The notes under the pieces are model-generated. The model ran no database searches. It saw only the letters and a list, made by a program, of their open reading frames with translations, and was not told the origin of the DNA. Made by a program: the position numbers and the translations under genes. From Alphaproteobacteria bacterium (lineage in GTDB: Bacteria; Pseudomonadota; Alphaproteobacteria; SHVP01), in the NCBI GenBank assembly GCA_026421105.1, contig JAPKDI010000108.1, forward strand, positions 1-5,358: 5,358 nt of DNA, read 5' to 3'. Shown here in pieces: positions 1 to 5,358 of this stretch (position 1 is its first letter; the number at the start of each line of letters is the position of its first letter).

Positions 1-512
1 TTATCGTGTTTGACGAAGGCATCCGTCAGAATTCGCCGCATTTCCACGCGGACATAGAACGTGAGCATGCGGAAAAGTTGTTTGGCAATCATGCGTCCTA
101 TTACAAGGGGGACACAATTGCGGAGCTGGCCGCCCAATGCGGGGTCGATGCGGCCAATCTCAAAGCAACCATCGCTGTCTACAACGAAGCTGTCGAAGCT
201 GGAAGCGACTCTGAGTTCGGTCGGGAGTCGTTGCCGCGGCCTATAGACACCGGCCCCTACCTCGCCATCCGTGCCGTAGGGTTCACAGTCTTGAGCCCCG
301 GCGGGCTCGACCTCGATGATGATTTGCGAGTGGTCGACACCGAAGGCAAGCCAATTGCCAATCTCTTTGCCTCCGGCGAAGTGCTCGGGAAGGCGCGCCT
401 ATCCGGCAAGACATACCTAAGCGGGATGTCGATGCTCCCTGCCATAACCTTTGGCCGTCTACTGGGCCAAAAGCTGCTAAAATGGGAAGGCGCCCGCGAG
501 GCCGCCGAGTAA
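1..512 (+). CDS. FAD-dependent dehydrogenase, fumarate reductase/succinate dehydrogenase flavoprotein family (C-terminal part, 5' end outside window)
   Basis: The reading frame is open from base 3 (Ile-Val-Phe-Asp...) with no stop before the window edge, so the GTG at 6 is an internal valine codon and the gene is cut by the window. About 170 C-terminal residues remain, ending in TAA at 510-512. The part from residue ~97 carries the typical C-terminal FAD-binding segment of this superfamily: a GGLDLDDDLRVVD strand, then GKPIANLFASGEV, then SGMSMLPAITFGRLLGQ, where the Gly-Glu and the TFGR helix contact the flavin. Family members oxidise or reduce C-C bonds of carboxylates such as fumarate, succinate, tricarballylate or ring ketones. 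The segment between GEV and TFGR (GKARLSGKTYLSGMSM) differs from the GANRLGGN version of true fumarate reductases and is nearer TcuA/CobZ-type proteins. The substrate cannot be told because the catalytic N-terminal half is missing. A second plus-strand gene start lies 20 bases downstream, which suggests an operon. Confidence 0.85.
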   Translation, partial: IVFDEGIRQNSPHFHADIEREHAEKLFGNHASYYKGDTIAELAAQCGVDAANLKATIAVYNEAVEAGSDSEFGRESLPRPIDTGPYLAIRAVGFTVLSPGGLDLDDDLRVVDTEGKPIANLFASGEVLGKARLSGKTYLSGMSMLPAITFGRLLGQKLLKWEGAREAAE

Positions 513-523
513 CGGCGCGGGCC

Positions 524-527
524 GGAG
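524..527 (+). promoter_or_regulatory. Shine-Dalgarno site of the truncated amidohydrolase gene
   Basis: GGAG lies five bases before the ATG at 533, a good ribosome binding site placed right after the stop of the flavoprotein gene. It supports the view that the short frame at 533 is the start of a once-real gene and not a chance ORF. Confidence 0.55.
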
Positions 528-532
528 CCAAC

Positions 533-628
533 ATGCACGGACTAGTTATTCGCGGCGGCACCAGCGTCGACGGGAGCGGCGCTGACCGGGTAGATCGAAG
601 TACCGGTGAGGCTAAGCTCTCTCTTTAA
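533..628 (+). pseudogene. N-terminal remnant of an N-acyl-D-amino-acid deacylase/amidohydrolase-like gene
   Basis: A 31-codon frame starts at ATG 533 and ends at TAA 626-628. Its first residues read MHGLVIRGGTSVDGSGA. This closely follows the usual N-terminus of D-aminoacylase/N-acyl-D-amino-acid deacylases and related metal-dependent amidohydrolases (pattern M-x-D-L-V-I-R-G-G-T-V-V-D-G-T-G-A), where these residues form the first strand of the small beta domain. After Ala17 (base 583) the similarity is lost, and the frame runs into antisense prfC sequence. Intact family members are roughly 480-550 residues, so over 95% of the gene is missing and no continuation is seen in any frame. The last 17 bases overlap the 3' end of convergent prfC. 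The close spacing to the flavoprotein gene suggests they were cotranscribed. The assignment rests on a short match, so the family is likely but the substrate is unknown. A chance short ORF is the alternative. Confidence 0.55.
585..607. repeat. Imperfect inverted repeat at the prfC 3' end/remnant junction
   Basis: ACCGGGTA (585-592) and TACCGGT (601-607) can pair with one bulged G around an 8-base loop. The repeat lies just beyond the prfC stop codon, where a terminator for minus-strand transcription would sit. There is no T-run after it on the minus strand; on the plus strand a CT-rich stretch follows at 617-626. It may be a weak terminator or simply junction sequence. Confidence 0.25.
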
Positions 629-2228
629 CGGCAAGAAACTTAAGAGCAGGCCAGTCATTAGTGGTTCGCTCGAGATCCCAAGAGTTTCGGGCAAGGAAGA
701 CCGGTGCGTCATCGCGATCCAACGCTACGGCCGCACGGTGACGTTCAACGAACCGCTTGACCATCGCCTTCTCTCCTGTGATCCAGCGCGCGCTCTCGAA
801 GGGCGCACCCTCAAAACCCGCAGACACCTTGTATTCCGTGGCGAGACGGGCGGCGAGAACATCAAGCTGAAGCTGGCCGACAACACCGACAATCCAATTC
901 GCTCCAAGCATCGGACGCAGAATCTGGCTCACGCCCTCCTCCGCCAAGTCCTCCAGTGCACGCCGTAATTGCTTGGTGCGCATCGGGTCGTCCAACCGCA
1001 CACGTCGAAGAATCTCGGGGGCGAAGTTTGGGATGCCGGTGAAATGGAGGGCTTCACCCTCAGTCAGCGAGTCACCGACGCGCAGAGTTCCATGATTTGG
1101 AATACCAATGATATCGCCGGCAACAGCCTCTTCCGCCAACGCACGTTCCTGCGCGAAGAAGAAGATCGGATTCTGTACAGCAATGGGTTTTCCAGACCGA
1201 ACCTGGTGCAATTTCATGCCCCGGCGAAACCGTCCTGAACAAAGGCGCACGAAGGCAACGCGGTCACGGTGCTTCGGATCCATGTTCGCCTGGACCTTAA
1301 ATACGAGCCCAGTGACCTGTACCTCGTCTGGCGCGACGGGACGCTGGTCAGTCGGCTGAGGGCGCGGCGGTGGTGCTATCCGCGCCAAGGTCTCCAGCAG
1401 GTCCTCAACGGAAAAGTTTTTTAGGGCGCTGCCGAATAGTACGGGGGTCAGGTGTCCGCTGCGATATGCTTCGACGTCGAGCGGCCGATACGCCTCGGAG
1501 GCCAAGGCTGCGTCTTCGCGAAACCGCCGCAGAACGGGGTCCGGGACATGCTGCTCAAGAACTGCATCATGAGGACTGCTGCATTGGATGACGCCGCCCC
1601 CCGCTTTGCCCGTCGTTAGGAACCTGAAGTCCCGCAGGTCCATGCAGCCATGAAAATCAGCGCCACTGCCAACCGGCAAAACGACGGGTGAGGCATCTAG
1701 GGCCAAGGTGGACTCGATTTCGTCGAGCAGCTCGAAGGGGTGACGGCTTTCGCGATCGATCTTGTTGATAAATGTGATGATCGGTATGTCGCGTAGACGG
1801 CACACCTCGAAGAGTTTTCGCGTCTGTCTCTCAATGCCCTTAGCCGCGTCTATGACCATTATCGCCGAATCGGCTGCGGTCAGTGTTCGATAGGTATCCT
1901 CGCTGAAGTCCTCATGGCCCGGCGTATCTAGGAGGTTGAACATGATGCCTTCATGTTCAAAGGTCATGACTGAACTCGTGACCGAGATTCCACGCTCTCT
2001 CTCTAACTCCATCCAGTCAGATTGGGTGCGTCGGTGTTCACCGCGCGCCTTGACATGGCCAGCCATTCGGATCGCGCCACCGAAAAGAAGCATCTTTTCG
2101 GTAAGGGTCGTCTTCCCTGCATCCGGATGCGAAATGATGGCGAAGGTCCGCCTTCGAGCCCATTCGGCGTCTTGCGAGGTGGCTGCGCGATCGGGAGCAC
2201 TAACAGGATCCAAGGTGGTCTCTCTCAC
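612..2228 (-). CDS. prfC: Peptide chain release factor 3 (RF3), translational GTPase
   Basis: RF3 is a cytoplasmic GTPase that removes RF1/RF2 from the ribosome after peptide release. From the GTG at 2228 the protein has 538 residues, close to E. coli RF3 (529). The G domain shows the P-loop SHPDAGKT (33-40), switch I RGISV (79-83), DTPGHEDF (101-108), NKID (155-158) and the G5-like GSALKN (266-271). The RF3 signature NMDPKHRDRVAF (315-326) opens domain II, and GIPNHGTLRVGD and FTGIPNFAPE follow. The C-terminus (WPALKFLAVKERA) aligns with the normal RF3 end, so the gene is intact. The start is uncertain: the frame stays open to a GTG at 2336 (574 residues), but those extra 36 residues do not resemble RF3 and contain a hairpin/T-run. 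A TTG at 2213, preceded by AGAGAG six bases upstream, is an equally good candidate. The gene lies downstream of, and in the same direction as, the flavoprotein gene, with a long gap, so it may have its own promoter. It converges on the remnant at 533-628. Confidence 0.95.
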   Translation of the reverse strand: MRETTLDPVSAPDRAATSQDAEWARRRTFAIISHPDAGKTTLTEKMLLFGGAIRMAGHVKARGEHRRTQSDWMELERERGISVTSSVMTFEHEGIMFNLLDTPGHEDFSEDTYRTLTAADSAIMVIDAAKGIERQTRKLFEVCRLRDIPIITFINKIDRESRHPFELLDEIESTLALDASPVVLPVGSGADFHGCMDLRDFRFLTTGKAGGGVIQCSSPHDAVLEQHVPDPVLRRFREDAALASEAYRPLDVEAYRSGHLTPVLFGSALKNFSVEDLLETLARIAPPPRPQPTDQRPVAPDEVQVTGLVFKVQANMDPKHRDRVAFVRLCSGRFRRGMKLHQVRSGKPIAVQNPIFFFAQERALAEEAVAGDIIGIPNHGTLRVGDSLTEGEALHFTGIPNFAPEILRRVRLDDPMRTKQLRRALEDLAEEGVSQILRPMLGANWIVGVVGQLQLDVLAARLATEYKVSAGFEGAPFESARWITGEKAMVKRFVERHRAAVALDRDDAPVFLARNSWDLERTTNDWPALKFLAVKERA

Positions 2229-2283
2229 ATTTCTCGAAGAAATCGTGGGTATTGAGGTCAGTTCCAGCAGCACATCGCCGCAG

Positions 2284-2306
2284 AAAAACTCATGCGCCCT
2301 TGGCGC
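2284..2306 (-). terminator. Possible small terminator or attenuator hairpin upstream of prfC
   Basis: Read on the minus strand, GCGCC-AAG-GGCGC (2306-2294) forms a five-base-pair stem with a three-base loop. It is followed after ATGAG by five T (2288-2284). The stem is short and the T-run is five bases away, so it is weak as an intrinsic terminator. It lies between the oxidoreductase stop (2457) and the likely prfC start (2228/2213). It could end transcription from upstream, or it may be chance. Confidence 0.3.
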
Positions 2307-2456
2307 TGAGGTAGGCAGCAACAACTTATACGACACCTTCGATCAGGCGGCGATGGACACGGCCGGCAGTCTCGTGAACTCCCTATGAGGCTCAATCAGT
2401 CGCGGCCGTCACACTGGTGTCGCAACCAGCACAACGAAACGACGTTAGGGGCACCC

Positions 2457-3629
2457 TTAGACCACTTGACCGCAAGCATGGCCCGAGGCCCAGGCCCATT
2501 GAAAGTTGAAGCCGCCCAGGTGGCCCGTCACATCGACGACCTCGCCGATGAAATAGAGCCCGGGGACGGACCGGGCTTCCATAGTTTTTGACGATACGTC
2601 CTTGGTATCGACTCCGCCGACGGTAACCTCCGCGAGGCGAGTGCCCTCAGTTCCGGAGGGTGTCACCCGCCAGGCGTTAACATTGGCCGCAATGCGGCCC
2701 AATGTACTGTCGGAGATATCGGCCAGACGCCCGTCTCTCTCGGTCATCGCGACGATCCTTTGTGCCAGGCGCCGCGGAAGACTTTGCGCGAGCGCGGTGC
2801 CGACCTCTTTCTTGGGCTGGCTCTTCTTGACCGCCTTCAAGTGCGCGAACACGTCGGTGCCGGGCAGAAAATTGATGGTAAGGGGTTCTCTCGCGCGCCA
2901 GTAGGAAGATATTTGCAAAATCGCCGGCCCGCTGAGACCACGGTGGGTGAACAACAGCGCCTCCGTAAAGCTTATCTTGCCCAGCATGACGGTTGCCTCC
3001 AGGGACACGCCCGCCAACCCGTGGAGTTCGGCCAGGGAGCCCGCATCAAGGGTCAACGGCACCAGGCCGGGGCGAGGTTCGATCACTCTGAGACCGAACT
3101 GCCTAGCGACATCGTATCCAAAGCCGCTCGATCCCATTTTCGGAATCGACGGTCCACCGGTAGCGACGACGAGGGATGCGGCCCCGAAGGACCCATGACT
3201 CGTCGCGATTGTGAAGCCGTCGTCATCCTTTGCAATGCCCGTCACGACGGTCGACGTCCGCAACACGATCCCACGCGCTTCCTCGGTCAACATGTCGATG
3301 ATTTGCTGCGCCGACCCGTCGCAAAACAACTGACCATGATCGCGCTCGTGGTACGCGATAACGTGTTTTTCGATGAGGGCGACGAAGTCCGCCGGGGTGT
3401 AGCGGTTCAGGGCCGAGACACAGAAACGCGGATTGTCCGACAGGAAATTCAGCGGCGAGACGTGAAGGTTGGTGAAATTGGCGCGGCCACCGCCGGAGAT
3501 ACGGATCTTTTGCCCCGGCTTTTCAGCGCGCTCCAGGACGAGAACGCGACGGCCGCGCTTGTTCGATTCGATCGCGCACATCAGGCCGGCGGCCCCTGCG
3601 CCGATGATGATGAGGTCGAAGTCCGGCAT
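2457..3629 (-). CDS. NAD(P)/FAD-dependent oxidoreductase, BaiN/HI0933 (YhiN) family
   Basis: This 390-residue protein matches the HI0933/YhiN flavoprotein family over its whole length (usual size about 390-420). The N-terminus has the Rossmann dinucleotide motif GAGAAG (10-15) after DLIIIG, with the acidic end of the second strand at LERAEKPG (32-39). The family hallmark GQKIRISGGGRANFTN (39-54) follows. A second nucleotide-contact segment VATGGPSIPKMGSSGFGY occurs at 155-172. The C-terminus has GLYFIGEVVDVTGHLGG (357-373) and NFQWAWASG (375-383), which close the FAD site. No signal peptide or membrane segment is visible, so it should be a soluble cytoplasmic enzyme. Family members are variously named aminoacetone oxidase-like or BaiN-like, and the physiological substrate of most is unknown, so no symbol is given. 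The start is ATG 3629; a second ATG at 3633 is out of frame. No clear Shine-Dalgarno site precedes it. It lies 65 bases after the thiamine-diphosphate enzyme gene on the same strand. Stop is TAA. Confidence 0.93.
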   Translation of the reverse strand: MPDFDLIIIGAGAAGLMCAIESNKRGRRVLVLERAEKPGQKIRISGGGRANFTNLHVSPLNFLSDNPRFCVSALNRYTPADFVALIEKHVIAYHERDHGQLFCDGSAQQIIDMLTEEARGIVLRTSTVVTGIAKDDDGFTIATSHGSFGAASLVVATGGPSIPKMGSSGFGYDVARQFGLRVIEPRPGLVPLTLDAGSLAELHGLAGVSLEATVMLGKISFTEALLFTHRGLSGPAILQISSYWRAREPLTINFLPGTDVFAHLKAVKKSQPKKEVGTALAQSLPRRLAQRIVAMTERDGRLADISDSTLGRIAANVNAWRVTPSGTEGTRLAEVTVGGVDTKDVSSKTMEARSVPGLYFIGEVVDVTGHLGGFNFQWAWASGHACGQVV

Positions 3630-3633
3630 CCAT

Positions 3634-3662
3634 AACGTATAACCGATGGGGTATTGTCAGCC
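3634..3662 (-). promoter_or_regulatory. Possible promoter for the BaiN/HI0933-family gene
   Basis: On the minus strand CTGACA (one mismatch from TTGACA, 3661-3656) is followed by AT-rich TTATACGTTAT close to the start codon. The best -10 candidates give spacings of 13-17 bases, none of them ideal. If used, transcription would begin at or very near the ATG, giving a leaderless or nearly leaderless mRNA, which fits the missing ribosome binding site. Confidence 0.2.
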
Positions 3663-3668
3663 TATCGG
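3643..3668. repeat. Inverted repeat between the ThDP-enzyme gene and the flavoprotein gene
   Basis: CCGATGGG (3643-3650) and CCTATCGG (3661-3668) are complementary at seven of eight positions around a 10-base spacer. It sits 26 bases past the stop of the upstream minus-strand gene and about 14 bases before the flavoprotein ATG. It overlaps a CTGACA sequence that could be a -35 element. It could be a regulator operator or a transcript hairpin. On the minus-strand RNA the eighth pair is an A-C mismatch and no clean T-run follows, so a terminator is less likely. Confidence 0.35.
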
Positions 3669-3694
3669 ACCACCTGAATCAGATTATGCCCTGG

Positions 3695-5344
3695 CTAGCG
3701 GCGCATAGACGGAACGTGATCCGGATCTAGCTTGAGATCAATGAGGAGCGGTCGGGTCCGTTTCTTGATCGCCGTACAGGCTCCATTGAGATCGTCCTCG
3801 TTGCGAACTGAAAAGCCCTGACCGCCAAGCGCATCGGCAAGTGGACCGAACTCCGGCCAATCGAAGCAAGAGATGTCAGGGTTCAGGTTCCTGTTTCGGA
3901 ACTGGACGTGTTCCGCGCCATAGCTGCCGTCGTTGCAAACGACGACGATCAAGTCGACTTTGTGCCGGACTGCTGTATTGAACTCGCTGAGGCCGCCCAA
4001 CATGAACCCGCCATCTCCTGTTACCAAGAGAGCAGGCCGGTTGGGTGCGGCGAACGAGGCGCCGATGGCGTACGGCATGCCGAGGCCAATCGAACCAAAG
4101 TGAACGGTGTAGACGAGGGAACGTGGGTCGGGTACGTCGAACACCTTCCACGCCTGCAAGACGTACCGGCCGACATCAGTGACATAGATTCTATTTTCGG
4201 GGACAGCTTCGTTCAGGCGAAGCAGTGACTTTGTTAGGTCCACGGTGGTTGCGGTAGCCTTGTCGTCGAGACCACGCACGAACGAATAATCTTGAAGCTG
4301 CTCCAAGATTTCTTGTGACCGGAAGCGGGAGCCAGGGATCTCTGCCTCGTCGAGCCAGCGCACGAACAAGTCAGCAGTCAGAGCCGGGTCGCCGACGACG
4401 CCGACGGCTGGTTGGGCAAATTTTCCGATATCCTCCCGCTTGAGATTGCACTGGACCACACGCTTGCCCTTCAAGAGCGACCCAGAGGCTGTCGTGTACT
4501 GGTTCAGGCTTGCGCCGAAGGCGACGACGCAATCACTTTGCATGATAAGATCGGTCGCAACCGGCGTACTTAGCGTGCCGAACACGCCAAGATCGAAGTC
4601 GTGCCCGCGAAACAACCCTTTCGCCTTGAGCGTCGTGGCCAAAAGAGCGTCGGTGCGGTCGGCGAGCTTGATCAGTGAATCTCTATGTCGTGCGTCGATC
4701 GCGCCCCGGCCGGCAAGGATTACCGGCATCTTGGCCGCAGCCAGAATACCTATTGCGTCGTCCAGGTCGTGGCTTTCAGGTATCACAGCACGGTTGTCAA
4801 ACTGGCGCGTGTCAACCTCCTCGTAGTCGACGTCTTGCCACATGAAGTCGGCCGGGACGTTCAAGGCAATGGGGCGTCGTTCCGCCTGGGCCCGCCGAAA
4901 GGCCGTTCTCATGTCTTCAAAAACCGTTTGCGGTGCGCGCACCTGCTCAAAGCCCGCGCCAGTAGCCACGATGAGGTCGCGCTGAGACACATTTTGCAGG
5001 CTATGTTTGTCAGCAGCTGCGGTGTCGCCACAAACCAGTAGCATCGGCACCTGGGCTCTGACCCCCTCGATGAGTCCGCTGAGGGTGTTGGCTACACCGG
5101 GTCCGTGCGTCACTGTCACGACGCCGACCTCGCCCGATACCACTGAATACCCGATTGCCATCACCGTGGCCCCAGCTTCGTTCGCGGACGATACAAACGT
5201 CCCGCCTTGGTCGTCGACATAGCTTTGCACAACGAACAGGTTGCCGTCGCCGATCAGCCCAAACATTATGCCGACGCCATTGTCGAAAAGGGCTTTTGCC
5301 AAAGCGGCGTGAAGCTTCATGGAGACGGGCTGTTCATTTGTCAT
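3695..5344 (-). CDS. Thiamine-diphosphate-dependent enzyme, acetolactate synthase/benzoylformate decarboxylase superfamily
   Basis: The 549-residue protein has the three-domain layout of this superfamily: the N-terminal PYR domain (about 8-170), a central TPP_enzyme_M domain (about 190-330), and a C-terminal PP domain (about 385-540). Glu56 in SSANEAGAT takes the place of the glutamate that activates the thiazolium cofactor. THGPGVANTLSGL (79-91) and LQNVSQRDL (116-124) are the usual PYR-domain loops. GDGG at 443-446 followed by ND at 471-472 is the ThDP/Mg2+ binding motif with normal spacing. The family splits 2-oxo acids or joins acyl units. The acetolactate synthase GQHQMW motif is absent; VGRYVLQAW stands there. 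No small regulatory subunit gene is adjacent, so biosynthetic acetohydroxyacid synthase is unlikely and the substrate is unknown. The early segment FGLIGDGN replaces the common FGIPGG. The start is ATG 5344, with GGAG nine bases upstream (5354-5357) and a purine-rich AAGAAG in between; Met9 is an alternative. It is cytoplasmic and the first gene of the visible minus-strand series. Confidence 0.92.
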   Translation of the reverse strand: MTNEQPVSMKLHAALAKALFDNGVGIMFGLIGDGNLFVVQSYVDDQGGTFVSSANEAGATVMAIGYSVVSGEVGVVTVTHGPGVANTLSGLIEGVRAQVPMLLVCGDTAAADKHSLQNVSQRDLIVATGAGFEQVRAPQTVFEDMRTAFRRAQAERRPIALNVPADFMWQDVDYEEVDTRQFDNRAVIPESHDLDDAIGILAAAKMPVILAGRGAIDARHRDSLIKLADRTDALLATTLKAKGLFRGHDFDLGVFGTLSTPVATDLIMQSDCVVAFGASLNQYTTASGSLLKGKRVVQCNLKREDIGKFAQPAVGVVGDPALTADLFVRWLDEAEIPGSRFRSQEILEQLQDYSFVRGLDDKATATTVDLTKSLLRLNEAVPENRIYVTDVGRYVLQAWKVFDVPDPRSLVYTVHFGSIGLGMPYAIGASFAAPNRPALLVTGDGGFMLGGLSEFNTAVRHKVDLIVVVCNDGSYGAEHVQFRNRNLNPDISCFDWPEFGPLADALGGQGFSVRNEDDLNGACTAIKKRTRPLLIDLKLDPDHVPSMRR

Positions 5345-5353
5345 TGCTTCTTA

Positions 5354-5357
5354 CTCC
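5354..5357 (-). promoter_or_regulatory. Shine-Dalgarno site of the ThDP-dependent enzyme gene
   Basis: Read on the minus strand, GGAG lies nine bases before the ATG at 5344, within a purine-rich GGAGTAAGAAG stretch. It supports this start over the internal Met9. The promoter must lie beyond the window edge. Confidence 0.55.
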
Positions 5358-5358
5358 G

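Noticed and set aside
606..968. Open frame of 120 codons on the plus strand starting just before the prfC stop
   Set aside because: It lies wholly antisense to well-conserved RF3 coding sequence and its protein matches no family I recognise; it is a shadow.
1994..2005. CTCTCTCT-type runs at about 617-626, 1994-2004 and 2219-2226, considered as dispersed repeats
   Set aside because: They are very short. Two lie within or at the end of the prfC coding sequence and the third at its likely start region; nothing suggests a common origin.
2259..2293. Short minus-strand frame ATG 2293 (MSFSAAMCCWN) as a possible leader peptide for prfC
   Set aside because: It is eleven codons with no ribosome binding site and no regulatory amino-acid run; chance is the simpler explanation.
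2414..2429. CTGGT/ACCAG hairpin after the flavoprotein stop, considered as its terminator
   Set aside because: The stem is only five base pairs with no T-run on the minus strand; it is too weak to annotate.
2760..3635. Long plus-strand frame of 291 codons opposite the flavoprotein gene
   Set aside because: The minus strand encodes a full, motif-rich BaiN/HI0933-family protein here. The plus frame is low-complexity, Arg/Asp-rich antisense translation typical of GC-rich DNA.
3674..3682. CTGAATCAG palindrome after the ThDP enzyme stop
   Set aside because: Four-base arms are expected by chance and there is no accompanying T-run or promoter element.

Overview
The window is GC-rich and gene-dense, with typical bacterial layout. 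It probably comes from an alphaproteobacterium, possibly rhizobial. This is an inference from the wording of the release factor 3 protein and from GTG/TTG start choices; no rRNA or other firm taxonomic marker is present. It shows no sign of a CRISPR array, tRNA, insertion sequence or phage genes.

Layout: (1) Bases 1-512, plus strand, hold the C-terminal end of an FAD-dependent dehydrogenase of the fumarate reductase/succinate dehydrogenase flavoprotein superfamily, perhaps TcuA-like. (2) Twenty bases later, at 533 and with a good ribosome binding site, a second plus-strand gene begins. Its first ~17 codons read like the start of an N-acyl-D-amino-acid deacylase/amidohydrolase, but homology stops at once and the frame ends at 628 inside the 3' end of the next, convergent gene. 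This looks like a gene remnant at a rearrangement breakpoint. (3) The rest is a minus-strand series read right to left: a thiamine-diphosphate-dependent enzyme of the acetolactate synthase/benzoylformate decarboxylase superfamily (5344-3695), a BaiN/HI0933-type FAD oxidoreductase (3629-2457), and peptide chain release factor 3, prfC (about 2228-612).

The three minus-strand genes share direction, but gaps of 65 and about 120-230 bases, an inverted repeat in the first gap and a small hairpin with a T-run in the second argue against one tightly coupled operon. Their products (carboligase/decarboxylase, flavoprotein oxidoreductase, translation GTPase) do not form an obvious pathway. The left edge looks like the end of a catabolic operon (flavoprotein dehydrogenase followed by an amidohydrolase) whose second gene was cut when the prfC-side block came to lie beside it.

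I do not see a convincing undescribed multi-gene system here. The truncated amidohydrolase start at the prfC junction is the most informative oddity.
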